Part shown: in pieces, positions 1 to 6,061 of the stretch
Layout of the letters: each line of letters opens with the position of its first letter
Numbering within the stretch: position 1 is the first letter of the stretch
Source of the DNA: a virus
Strand: one strand, 5' to 3'
DNA: 43,263 nt
Virus record (IMG/VR): IMGVR_UViG_3300037584_003690
Coordinates: 1-43,263 of that record
The notes under the pieces: generated by a model
Database searches by the model: none
Told to the model about the DNA's origin: nothing
What the model saw: only the letters and a program-made list of their open reading frames with translations
Translations under genes and position numbers: made by a program

Positions 1-57
1 AAAAAAAAGACTAATTAATCAAATGTTACATTCATATGAGGGTATAATTAATTAGTC
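1..57 (-). terminator. Intrinsic terminator ending the leftward transcript
   Basis: GACTAATTAAT at 9-19 and ATTAATTAGTC at 47-57 form a perfect 11-bp inverted repeat with a 27-nt loop. On the minus strand the stem is followed directly by a run of eight T (plus-strand A at 1-8). It lies downstream of the 26-codon leftward ORF, which fits a rho-independent terminator. The stem is AT-rich and the loop long, so efficiency is uncertain. Confidence 0.6.
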
Positions 58-98
58 GTCTCTAACCAAAGAGTTTTAGATTGAGCCAGAAACAGACA

Positions 99-179
99 TT
101 AGAAGCCTGTTTCATAGCTATCTTTATCAGCATAAAGTTCTTCAATAAGATCTTCATAAGTTAATTCTTTATCATTCAT
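99..179 (-). CDS. Small acidic leftward protein, 26 aa, function unknown
   Basis: Reading leftward from ATG at 179 gives MNDKELTYEDLIEELYADKD followed by SYETGF and TAA at 99-101. The product is a short acidic peptide, probably helical. I do not recognise it. Support for its being real is indirect: it has an upstream leader element (207-230) nearly identical to that of the next leftward gene, and a hairpin plus T-run terminator follows it (1-57). Its length alone would not justify a call. It could be an early-expressed phage peptide or a remnant. Confidence 0.4.
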   Translation of the reverse strand: MNDKELTYEDLIEELYADKDSYETGF

Positions 180-206
180 GATCAGTTAGATATTAGTTAC
201 CAAAGT

Positions 207-230
207 TTAGTGAAGGTCATGGATCTAATA
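207..230 (-). promoter_or_regulatory. Leader repeat copy A upstream of the 26-aa leftward gene
   Basis: The plus strand reads TTAGTGAAGGTCATGGATCTA, starting at 207. The same 21-nt element with two substitutions occurs at 585-605, upstream of the other leftward gene. In the direction of transcription it reads TAGATCYATSACCTTCACTAA and ends 10 to 30 nt before each ATG. A shared leader in front of two otherwise unrelated genes suggests a promoter, an operator or an RNA-level control element. It does not match the TTG / TAnnTTTG promoters of the rightward genes. Confidence 0.45.
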
Positions 231-288
231 AAAAAAACACAATGAAACCCCTAAGGGCCTGCACTGAGTAAGAGAGTGTGCAGGAACT
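228..288 (-). terminator. Intrinsic terminator after the 80-aa leftward gene
   Basis: CCTGCAC at 258-264 pairs perfectly with GTGCAGG at 278-284 around a 13-nt loop. In the leftward direction this is followed by a small CCCTTAGGG self-complementary element and then a T-run (plus-strand A at 229-237). It sits about 50 nt past the stop codon of the gene at 334-576, as expected for its terminator. Confidence 0.6.
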
Positions 289-333
289 CCCCAAGCTATT
301 GTCTTGCTGGACTGTTGCTTGCTACTCTAACGC

Positions 334-576
334 TTACTTGAGGATCACATAGCCCTTATCAGCCATGATCTTCATGATAGCCTCATGCACCTCTTTAGTG
401 TACATGATGAACTCAGTCTTGTTAGCAACTGTGATCTCACCTGTTGTTGTATCAACATTGGTTACTTCACTTGATTGCTCAAGAACTAAGATCTCACCAC
501 CACCATTCTCAGCCTTACGTGTGTAAGGACCACGAACTGTAGTGAAAGCGTTAGATGGAAGATTAGTATCTTTCAT
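334..576 (-). CDS. Leftward hypothetical protein, 80 aa
   Basis: An 80-aa protein read leftward from ATG at 576. The N-terminal part is basic and glycine-rich (PYTRKAENGGGE), followed by a beta-like stretch with two similar TT-type turns and a C-terminal helix (MYTKEVHEAIMKIMADKGY). It has no membrane segment or signal peptide, and I do not recognise the family. Its own terminator, a leader element shared with the 26-aa gene, and its position opposite the late operon suggest a separately controlled transcript, possibly early. Base composition is less AT-rich than the rightward neighbours. Confidence 0.65.
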   Translation of the reverse strand: MKDTNLPSNAFTTVRGPYTRKAENGGGEILVLEQSSEVTNVDTTTGEITVANKTEFIMYTKEVHEAIMKIMADKGYVILK

Positions 577-584
577 ATCTAATA

Positions 585-605
585 TTAGTGAAGGTGATAG
601 ATCTA
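585..605 (-). promoter_or_regulatory. Leader repeat copy B upstream of the 80-aa leftward gene
   Basis: Second copy of the 21-nt element, plus strand TTAGTGAAGGTGATAGATCTA. It differs from copy A (207-227) at two positions. It lies just upstream of the ATG at 576 and next to the G-rich patch at 618-649. Confidence 0.45.
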
Positions 606-617
606 TTTTCGACCCAC

Positions 618-649
618 GGGGGGTTTGATTGCGCGTTGGGGCCGGGGGG
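618..649. other. Isolated G-rich patch in the divergent intergenic region
   Basis: Three G-runs, of 6, 4 and 6 bases, lie at 618-623, 638-641 and 644-649 in an otherwise strongly AT-rich genome. The patch sits between the leftward genes and the rightward operon. Three runs are one short of a standard four-run quadruplex, although the longer runs might supply an extra tract. It could be a replication or packaging signal, a transcription control site or an assembly junction; nothing here decides among these. Confidence 0.4.
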
Positions 650-731
650 AGTTTTCAATAATGGTCTGCATCTATGAATACTTACCATGAAAAAAATATT
701 ATAGAAAATTATTTTTTTTAATTTATTTTAT

Positions 732-739
732 TATATTTG
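732..739 (+). promoter_or_regulatory. Possible -7 element (TATATTTG) of a rightward promoter
   Basis: TATATTTG matches the flavobacterial -7 consensus TAnnTTTG and lies 30 nt before the first rightward ATG at 769. No TTG occurs at the expected 17-23 nt upstream, so this is half a promoter at best. Confidence 0.3.
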
Positions 740-768
740 AAATCTAATAACTAATAAACTATAGCGAA

Positions 769-945
769 ATGAATTTTATAAATAGTTGGAGAAAAGGAAA
801 TAAAAAGAATAAGATAGATATATCATTAAGATTTGGAACATTAACTATTCTGGAATTTTATATGTGTTTTTCATCAATGTGTGAAAAAGATTGTAAATGT
901 CCAAAAGCAAGACTAATGTTATTTAATTTTGGAATAGAGATATAA
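769..945 (+). CDS. Small hypothetical protein, 58 aa
   Basis: ATG at 769 opens a 58-codon frame ending with TAA at 943-945. The N-terminus is basic (WRKGNKKNK). The middle is hydrophobic, and a cluster of four cysteines follows (MCFSSMCEKDCKC) that could bind a metal. I do not recognise it. It follows a TATATTTG element and precedes the next gene by 11 nt, which fits the first gene of the rightward operon. The call rests on position and open frame only. Confidence 0.45.
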   Translation: MNFINSWRKGNKKNKIDISLRFGTLTILEFYMCFSSMCEKDCKCPKARLMLFNFGIEI

Positions 946-956
946 AAATATGATTA

Positions 957-1331
957 ATGGAAAGCTTACATGAAAAAAGAAAAAAGAGAAGAGAGGCTTG
1001 GGAGAAATTAACTGACAAGCAAAAAAAAGATCACGATAAAGATTTTTATCAATGTACTCATACAGAATTTAAAGCTGCTTCTTTTGTAGATAGAAGTGAA
1101 GCTTTAAAAATATTTACTGATAATAAATTTAAAGCGGAGTATACTAATTTAATAAAAGATGGTACAAATAGATGGATGTGGACAGTTAGAGATAAGGATT
1201 ATAATAAGATAGGATTTATATTAGGTACACCTAGTAAAGATCAAAAACAAGGTAATCATGCACATAATGATCCATTTAAATCAGAGTTTGATTATATGGA
1301 GATTAATAAACATGAAAGTATAGCGGGTTAG
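957..1331 (+). CDS. Hypothetical protein, 124 aa, highly charged
   Basis: The N-terminal 30 residues are strongly charged and helical (EKRKKRREAWEKLTDKQKKD). A probable mixed fold follows, rich in aromatic residues (MWTVRDKDYNKIGFILG), and the tail has several histidines. There is no signal peptide or membrane segment, and I do not recognise a family. Its last three codons (GCG GGT TAG) lie inside the 5' acceptor strand of the tRNA that follows, so CDS and tRNA overlap by about 10 nt. Confidence 0.6.
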   Translation: MESLHEKRKKRREAWEKLTDKQKKDHDKDFYQCTHTEFKAASFVDRSEALKIFTDNKFKAEYTNLIKDGTNRWMWTVRDKDYNKIGFILGTPSKDQKQGNHAHNDPFKSEFDYMEINKHESIAG

Positions 1332-1393
1332 AGTAGTGGTTACTCACGGGTTTCATTAGCCCGTCTAGGTTGGTTCGATTCCAGCACCCGCAA
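1322..1393 (+). tRNA. tRNA with CAT anticodon (Met-like)
   Basis: A cloverleaf can be drawn. The acceptor AGCGGGT pairs with ACCCGCA, except for an A1-A72 mismatch. The D arm is GAG...CTC with GTGG in the loop. The anticodon stem is CGGGT/GCCCG (last pair U-G) around loop TTCATTA, giving CAT at positions 34-36. The variable loop is TCTAG. The T stem is GTTGG/CCAGC with the canonical loop TTCGATT. CCA is not encoded. Oddities are U at position 37, where a purine is nearly universal, and a D arm about one base short. CAT could mean elongator Met, initiator Met or lysidine-modified Ile. The anticodon stem lacks the exact initiator GGG/CCC placement. Confidence 0.75.
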
Positions 1394-1423
1394 CTAGAGT
1401 TAATAATAAATAAAAAAATAATA

Positions 1424-1750
1424 ATGGCAAGAACAGAATTTAGTATATTAAATGAGTCTGTACGTTTAAACGATAAGAAAGAGTTTGGTCAGGGTGTAGT
1501 AACATACATTAAACCTGCAAAAAGACACGTAGGACCATTCTATGCATTATACGCATTATCAGAATCTGTAATAGATACAACAGGATGCTGGCAAGGAGAT
1601 AACCTACCATGGGGATGTGATGGTAATTTACCTGGTACTATTACTGTACCTGCGGGTACAATGTTATATGGAAATTATAATGATATAGAATTAGATAGTG
1701 GAATAATGATAGGATATTCACTAGGACCAGTAACAATAGATGACGCGTAA
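1424..1750 (+). CDS. Small beta-rich virion-type protein, 108 aa
   Basis: I chose ATG 1424 (MARTEFSILNESVRL). The open frame extends upstream to 1370, but that part runs through the 3' half of the tRNA, and 1424 is preceded by an AT-rich AATAATA leader typical of this genome. The sequence is beta-rich with aromatic and glycine turns (VGPFYALYALSES, VPAGTMLYGNYNDIEL). It has no signal peptide or membrane segment. The style resembles small surface or decoration proteins, but I recognise no family. Its stop overlaps the next start (TAATG). Confidence 0.6.
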   Translation: MARTEFSILNESVRLNDKKEFGQGVVTYIKPAKRHVGPFYALYALSESVIDTTGCWQGDNLPWGCDGNLPGTITVPAGTMLYGNYNDIELDSGIMIGYSLGPVTIDDA

Positions 1751-2328
1751 TGGGAGGTATAGGAATAGGTATGGGAGTACACTTTGTAACAGAACCTATA
1801 GCAGAGGTTGTGCCAGATGTTGGTTGGTTAAAAGGTACGTTTACTGCTAATCCGTCTAGTGTTACTCTTTCTGGTATGAGTAATAATCTAACCACTTCTT
1901 ATACAAAAACTGCGGGAGATTATCATCAAACCTCTATGAAAATATATTTACAAAATACAACAGGAGGTAATTGGGATGGTACGGATGGCGAGGGAGATCC
2001 AGTTGTAACGTCTGTTGTTTATGGTGGATATGGGACTAATAATGATCAGATTGCTCAAGATACATTAACTGAACTGGTTACACCAAATTCTACTCCTATA
2101 GCTAGTGCTTCTTATAGTAGTGTTTTTAGAATTTATTGGCCTGTTGCTTTTGATAAACCTTCAGTCGGTGCAGTATTTTGGGTTAAAGATATTGTTATGA
2201 GAGTATACAATGCATCAGGGGTTTTATTGTTTACTTATACTAGTGACTTTAGTAGTGGTTTAGATGGATGGATGCCTACTACCGCAAGTGTAGTAACATT
2301 AGAGTATAACCAAGAATTCTTAACCTAA
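1750..2328 (+). CDS. Beta-rich putative structural protein, 192 aa
   Basis: Starts at the TAATG overlap with the previous gene. The N-terminus is glycine-rich (MGGIGIGMGV). The rest alternates short polar beta-strands with Ser/Thr/Asn/Gly loops. Its last 50 residues (VMRVYNASGVLLFTYTSDF, then SGLDGWMP) resemble the edge strands of jelly-roll carbohydrate-binding modules. It is probably a virion surface or fibre-associated protein translated together with the gene before it. The family is not recognised. Confidence 0.55.
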   Translation: MGGIGIGMGVHFVTEPIAEVVPDVGWLKGTFTANPSSVTLSGMSNNLTTSYTKTAGDYHQTSMKIYLQNTTGGNWDGTDGEGDPVVTSVVYGGYGTNNDQIAQDTLTELVTPNSTPIASASYSSVFRIYWPVAFDKPSVGAVFWVKDIVMRVYNASGVLLFTYTSDFSSGLDGWMPTTASVVTLEYNQEFLT

Positions 2329-2331
2329 TGT

Positions 2332-2532
2332 ATGAAGGATATAATAAAACAATTAGCTAAAGAATATGATTTACCTCCTTTTGTAATAGAAAGTATAGTT
2401 AGATCAGAGTTTAAGTTTGTTAAAGATTGTATGGAAACAGATGAATGTGTAAAAATAAGACTCCATCATTTTGGGGTCTTTAAGGTTAAACCAAAAAGAT
2501 TATATATAATAAATGGCGAGACAGAAGAATAA
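2332..2532 (+). CDS. Small HU/IHF-like DNA-binding protein
   Basis: A 66-aa protein laid out like a short HU/IHF subunit. An N-terminal helical pair (residues 1-38, IIKQLAKEYDLPPFVIESIV) leads to a strand with the conserved VKIRLHHFGVFKVKPKR pattern, which matches the family's V-x-I-x-x-F-G-x-F core. The DNA-embracing arm found in the 90-aa bacterial proteins is shortened. HU/IHF proteins bend DNA and assist replication, recombination or packaging. Small IHF-like subunits are a recurring component of crAss-like phages. It overlaps the next gene by 20 nt. Confidence 0.65.
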   Translation: MKDIIKQLAKEYDLPPFVIESIVRSEFKFVKDCMETDECVKIRLHHFGVFKVKPKRLYIINGETEE

Positions 2533-2779
2533 TTATAGTGATAAATTAACAGTTTTAAGAAGAGTGTATGAAGACGGAATACGTGAGTATAAACAGCGTC
2601 AGGTAATAGAAACAAATAAAACAGAACCTGATCAAACAAAGTTAGGTATATGGCAGGCTAAAATAGATTACTATGAAAAGAATTTAGAAGAGGCTCCTAA
2701 AAGAATAGAAGATTCTGAAAAACTAACTCAAAAGGAAATAGATAATATAGAATATAAAATTAGTAGTAATGAACTTTAA
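2513..2779 (+). CDS. Hypothetical coiled-coil protein, 88 aa
   Basis: Overlaps the 3' end of the HU/IHF-like gene by 20 nt. The protein is entirely charged and helical (DKLTVLRRVYEDGIREY, KIDYYEKNLEEAPKRIED) and probably forms a helical hairpin or coiled coil. No membrane segment, metal site or family signature is visible. Overlaps at both ends place it in a tightly translated operon. Confidence 0.6.
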   Translation: MARQKNNYSDKLTVLRRVYEDGIREYKQRQVIETNKTEPDQTKLGIWQAKIDYYEKNLEEAPKRIEDSEKLTQKEIDNIEYKISSNEL

Positions 2780-3083
2780 TAGAATAGTATCTAGTTTAAG
2801 AAAAGAATTAAAGAAACCTAATGGTAATACATCTGGGCGCTCTTTTATAGCTGCTTGGGATACTAAAAAAATAACTACTTATTCTAAAGAAGTTGTAAAT
2901 ACTAAACTAGATCCTAAGTTAAAAGGGGGACAAGAGTATGGGAAGCCTGTTAGGTTTTTGACTGATAAAGAAATAAAAGACTTAAAACAAACAAATAATT
3001 TAGAAGGATCAAGAAATCCAGGGCTTTTAAATAAAAGTAAAAAAGTTCAAGATTATATGGATCGTAAAAATAGACAGATATGA
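2769..3083 (+). CDS. Hypothetical basic protein, 104 aa
   Basis: Overlaps the previous gene by 11 nt. It is lysine-rich throughout, with the segments SFIAAWDTKKITTYSKEVVN and GGQEYGKPVRFLTDKEIK, and has a basic C-terminus (DYMDRKNRQI). I do not recognise it. Its small size, net positive charge and position before a conserved phage gene would fit a nucleic-acid- or capsid-associated protein, but that is inference only. Confidence 0.55.
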   Translation: MNFNRIVSSLRKELKKPNGNTSGRSFIAAWDTKKITTYSKEVVNTKLDPKLKGGQEYGKPVRFLTDKEIKDLKQTNNLEGSRNPGLLNKSKKVQDYMDRKNRQI

Positions 3084-3208
3084 TAGAATTTATAGAACAT
3101 ATGTTAGGACTGTGTGGGGAATCCCATCCTAATTTAATAACAATTATTCCTATAGTAGGATTAGTAATATATACAATTAAAAGAGTATGGCGTCATTATT
3201 CGATCTAA
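3080..3208 (+). CDS. 42-aa single-pass membrane microprotein
   Basis: ATG at 3080 overlaps the previous stop (ATGA). The frame runs 42 codons to TAA at 3206-3208, overlapping the next gene by 22 nt. The product begins MIEFIEHMLGLCGESHPN, continues into one hydrophobic segment (LITIIPIVGLVIYTI) and ends with a basic tail (KRVWRHYSI). The layout suggests a one-helix inner-membrane protein with its C-terminus in the cytoplasm. The CGESHPNL motif looks like small conserved proteins I associate with Bacteroidota phages, but I cannot verify this. Overlaps with both neighbours and a coherent membrane topology support a real gene. Confidence 0.55.
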   Translation: MIEFIEHMLGLCGESHPNLITIIPIVGLVIYTIKRVWRHYSI

Positions 3209-3729
3209 GAGATGGTCAAGTAGTATTAAATGCGGAATCATTAGCTATTCCAATATTTAATAAAATATGGAAGCGGGATAAAACAAAGTCTAAAGAAAAG
3301 GCTAATAAAGAAATAGCATATATATTTTTTATGTGTGATTTTAATAGCCCTTATATGGCTTACCCTAATACAAAAAGAAGGGAAGTTGTATTAAATGATT
3401 TTATGAAAGATCCTAAATGGAAAGAGGATGAAGATATTAAAGAGGCCATGGGTAAGTATTTAGAATTTCAAGAAACTCATACAATGAGGTTAATGAAGTC
3501 CGCCAAAGGAGCTGTAGATAAGCTTACTTCTTATTTTGAAAATATAGATTTTTTAGAAAAAGGAGAGAATGGTAAACCTTTATACAATGCTAAAGACGTA
3601 GCTATTAATTTAGAAAAGGTTGGTAGTATTGTTGAAAGTCTAGATAAACTAGAGAATAAAATTAAAAAAGAAATTAAAACTGATTCACGCGTCAGAGGTG
3701 GCGGTGATATAGGATTATATGAACGTTAA
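3187..3729 (+). CDS. Conserved-looking phage protein, 180 aa, possible packaging or head protein
   Basis: The N-terminal domain begins MASLFDLRDGQVVLNAESLA and continues into a helical region with aromatic motifs (AYIFFMCDFNSPYMAYP). The C-terminal half is a long helix with heptad character (residues 95-165), ending in a Gly/Arg tail. It resembles conserved proteins of Bacteroidota phages that lie in the structural module. A small-terminase or head-assembly role is possible, since no other small terminase candidate is obvious, but no helix-turn-helix is clear. Soluble, with no signal peptide. Confidence 0.6.
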   Translation: MASLFDLRDGQVVLNAESLAIPIFNKIWKRDKTKSKEKANKEIAYIFFMCDFNSPYMAYPNTKRREVVLNDFMKDPKWKEDEDIKEAMGKYLEFQETHTMRLMKSAKGAVDKLTSYFENIDFLEKGENGKPLYNAKDVAINLEKVGSIVESLDKLENKIKKEIKTDSRVRGGGDIGLYER

Positions 3730-3740
3730 AATTATATACT

Positions 3741-4073
3741 ATGGGATGCGGATGTAATAAAAAGAAACCACAACAAGAAGGAGCAAATAAACATAATCAG
3801 GTTACTAATAATCAAATACCTAAGATGCCTAGTTTAACTAAAAGAGCGTTTAATTTTGCTAAATCAGCAACTGAATATGTTAGAAGTGGTATGCAAAATG
3901 TTTCAGAAACTCAGTATGAAACTAGATTAAAAATATGTGAAGTTTGTCCTTTTAGAAAAGATACGAAATGTTCAAAGTGTGGATGTTATATAGAAGTAAA
4001 AGCAAAATGGTCCACCTCAACGTGTCCAGATAATAGATGGCCATTGACTTTGGCAAATCAAAAAAATAAATGA
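3741..4073 (+). CDS. Zinc-ribbon protein, 110 aa
   Basis: The N-terminus is MGCGCNKKK. The C-terminal half has the treble cysteine pattern C-x2-C (ICEVCPF), C-x2-C-x-C (CSKCGCY) and a last Cys (STCPDNRWP), consistent with one zinc-binding ribbon at about residues 71-102. The linker is basic and polar. Such small ribbon proteins are common in Bacteroidota phages and usually unassigned; protein or nucleic-acid contacts are plausible. It ends 1 nt before the next ATG, in the same operon as its neighbours. Confidence 0.65.
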   Translation: MGCGCNKKKPQQEGANKHNQVTNNQIPKMPSLTKRAFNFAKSATEYVRSGMQNVSETQYETRLKICEVCPFRKDTKCSKCGCYIEVKAKWSTSTCPDNRWPLTLANQKNK

Positions 4074-4074
4074 T

Positions 4075-4326
4075 ATGGCAATAACTAGAAAAATATTAAA
4101 AGATAAATACAATTTTAAAACTATAAAAGATAATAAAAAAGTATTAGTACGCAAAATAGGCGGAGCAGAAACTTTAGATTTACATGGCAGTGCTCTATGT
4201 TTTAGAGGTGAAGTAATGATGACTTTAGAATGTATGTCAATAAAAAGTTTTGAGGGTTATTTGGAAAAATTAATAAGAAGTATAAAAAAAAGAAATGAAA
4301 TTAAAAGTAATAAGAATAAGCAGTGA
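4075..4326 (+). CDS. Hypothetical basic protein, 83 aa
   Basis: A compact lysine-rich protein with alternating short strands (KVLVRKIGGAETLDLHGSAL) and a C-terminal helix ending in a polybasic tail. I recognise no family. It overlaps the next gene by 32 nt, so the polybasic tail codons also encode the start of the DUF5675-like protein. No signal peptide or membrane segment. Confidence 0.5.
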   Translation: MAITRKILKDKYNFKTIKDNKKVLVRKIGGAETLDLHGSALCFRGEVMMTLECMSIKSFEGYLEKLIRSIKKRNEIKSNKNKQ

Positions 4327-4774
4327 AGCGGACTCAACATCGGGAGTGTTGTTTGATGTTACGGATCCTGATAATAAAAAATTTTTAGCATATACATTAG
4401 AAGATGAATATAGAGATGCAAAAAACGAAAAAGTCATGCACGAGACAAGAATCCCGGCTGGCGAGTATAAAATTATACTTAGAACACATGGTGGAACGCA
4501 TCCGAGGTATGCTAAAAGATTTCCTGATATTCATCGGGGCATGCTTCATGTTATTGATGTTCCTAATTTTAAGTATATTCTCATTCATTGTGGCAATGAT
4601 GATGAGGACACGAGTGGGTGTTTACTTGTGGGGGACACACAGAAAAACAACCAAGTCGAGAAGAACGGTTATATAGGAAGCTCTTCTAAAAATTATGCAA
4701 GAATTTATCCTGCTATTGCAGCTGCATTAGAAGCAGGAGAGGAAGTTACAATTAAATATGTAGATTATGCCTAG
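4295..4774 (+). CDS. DUF5675-like protein, candidate peptidoglycan-active lysis protein
   Basis: This 159-aa protein shows the DUF5675 pattern in order: an N-terminal strand with TSGVLFDV, a LEDEYRDAK segment, IPAGEYKIIL (about residues 54-63), HPRYAKRFPDIHRGMLHVID, then ILIHCGNDDEDTSGCLLVGDT with conserved His, Cys, Gly, Asn and a second Cys near residues 98-114. The arrangement recalls L,D-transpeptidase-like folds, and the family is frequent near phage lysis genes. An endolysin or wall-modifying role is inference. It overlaps both neighbours (32 and 8 nt). Base composition is more GC-rich over the conserved core than in adjacent genes. Confidence 0.75.
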   Translation: MKLKVIRISSEADSTSGVLFDVTDPDNKKFLAYTLEDEYRDAKNEKVMHETRIPAGEYKIILRTHGGTHPRYAKRFPDIHRGMLHVIDVPNFKYILIHCGNDDEDTSGCLLVGDTQKNNQVEKNGYIGSSSKNYARIYPAIAAALEAGEEVTIKYVDYA

Positions 4775-5012
4775 AGAAAAATATGATCATGAAATATTAG
4801 CAGAAGCAATGAATTATGCTTATTTAATTGTAACAAAAAAAGCTACATTTGAAGATCTTGTAGATAAAGAAGATGAGGTAATGTTACCTTATAATATATT
4901 AGAAGAAGAAGACGTAAATTTTGAAATGCTTATACAGTACTTTGAAGAAGAGGAAGAGTATGAAAAATGCGCAGATTTAATGAAAATAAAAAAAAGTAAA
5001 GAAAATAAATAA
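4767..5012 (+). CDS. Acidic hypothetical protein, 81 aa
   Basis: Overlaps the DUF5675-like gene by 8 nt and ends with TAATG shared with the next start. It is strongly acidic with runs of Glu (NILEEEDVNFEMLIQYFEEE) and is helical throughout. No family is recognised. Its charge and length recall small anti-host or DNA-mimic proteins, but equally any small accessory phage protein. Confidence 0.5.
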   Translation: MPREKYDHEILAEAMNYAYLIVTKKATFEDLVDKEDEVMLPYNILEEEDVNFEMLIQYFEEEEEYEKCADLMKIKKSKENK

Positions 5013-6058
5013 TGAAAAATATAATAATTTTAATATTATTTTGTGTAAATATTTTATCTGCACAAAATAATTTTTTTAAGTATTCCACCTTTTATACATC
5101 GATGTCTACAGGTACATCTTATATAGAAGATCAGGATTATACAGCGGTAGATAAAGGTTATACTGAAGTAACAGATGTTAATCCCTATGACTATAATTTA
5201 ACTATAGGGCTAAGAAAAATAGCAAGATTTGATTATGAATATAAAGTTAAAACATGGTATTATGGTACTGAAGACAATATTGCAGATAATGTTACTATTG
5301 GTAATTCTGTTGGTTGGGAGTATCTTTTTAATTATTCGTTTATACGTAATCGTGGTGATAAGTTTACTGAGCAAAATTTCTGGCTTAGATACTTGGGAAA
5401 TAGCTGCGTAACTAAAGTACAATATACAAATAACCAAAGAATAGATTTAAAATATACTTCCTTTGATACAAGATATAGAGTAACTAAAGGAAACTGGGAT
5501 TTTACATTAGGTGGGGTTTTGCGTATACATCCTGTATACGGATTTTCACCAATAGATGATTTTTGGGTTCCAGGAGAGAATACATTCCAAGATCTAGCGG
5601 AGGATTTTGGTTATGCTTCAGAACAGTGGGTCCAAGGATTTTACGTCAACCAAAACTGGTATGACGTCAGTGGTGGGGATTCATTATTGATCGCTACCTC
5701 CAATGATGAATTCTACCACCACTTTTTTGGGGACGCGGTTGCCAGATTTAATGAACAAGAGTTAGAAAAACTAGGAGATCAAAAAGAGCTTAGTGTTGTA
5801 TTTGGTTTAGCTTACTATAAACATACACCTAAGTTTTGGTTACATGCTTGGACTAATGTAATGCCATATCATTATGGCTTAGATGAATATTCTTATGTTT
5901 ATGAGGATGGTAAAGATATGCTTGAATGGGATGCTGGAATGGTTCTGGGTGCTAGAATTACGAAAAATTTAGGTATATTTGTGGAAGGCACCCATCAAAA
6001 GTATTGGGGTAAACCAATCTTTGATGTTAAATTTGGGTTTAACTATTTAATATTTTAA
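5012..6058 (+). CDS. Secreted outer-membrane beta-barrel candidate, 348 aa
   Basis: A clear Sec signal peptide (MKNIIILILFCVNILSAQ) cleaves after residue 18. The remainder alternates aromatic strands with polar turns: YDYNLTIGLRKIARFDYEYK, then FWLRYLG, then WDFTLGGVLRI. It closes with the strand FDVKFGFNYLIF, whose terminal Phe is typical of outer-membrane barrels assembled by BAM. It is therefore likely placed in the host outer membrane. It directly precedes a second secreted protein (3-nt gap). Possible roles are receptor masking (superinfection exclusion), envelope change during lysis, or a virion protein exported through the envelope; the sequence does not decide. Confidence 0.6.
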   Translation: MKNIIILILFCVNILSAQNNFFKYSTFYTSMSTGTSYIEDQDYTAVDKGYTEVTDVNPYDYNLTIGLRKIARFDYEYKVKTWYYGTEDNIADNVTIGNSVGWEYLFNYSFIRNRGDKFTEQNFWLRYLGNSCVTKVQYTNNQRIDLKYTSFDTRYRVTKGNWDFTLGGVLRIHPVYGFSPIDDFWVPGENTFQDLAEDFGYASEQWVQGFYVNQNWYDVSGGDSLLIATSNDEFYHHFFGDAVARFNEQELEKLGDQKELSVVFGLAYYKHTPKFWLHAWTNVMPYHYGLDEYSYVYEDGKDMLEWDAGMVLGARITKNLGIFVEGTHQKYWGKPIFDVKFGFNYLIF

Positions 6059-6061
6059 AGA

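Noticed and set aside
1370-1423. Upstream extension of the 108-aa gene
   Set aside because: It reads through the 3' half of the tRNA. The ATG at 1424 has the AT-rich leader typical of this genome.
4404-4676. Rightward 90-codon ORF with hydrophobic segment
   Set aside because: It overlaps the DUF5675-like gene in another frame; the DUF5675 motifs are clear, so the apparent membrane helix is a frame shadow.
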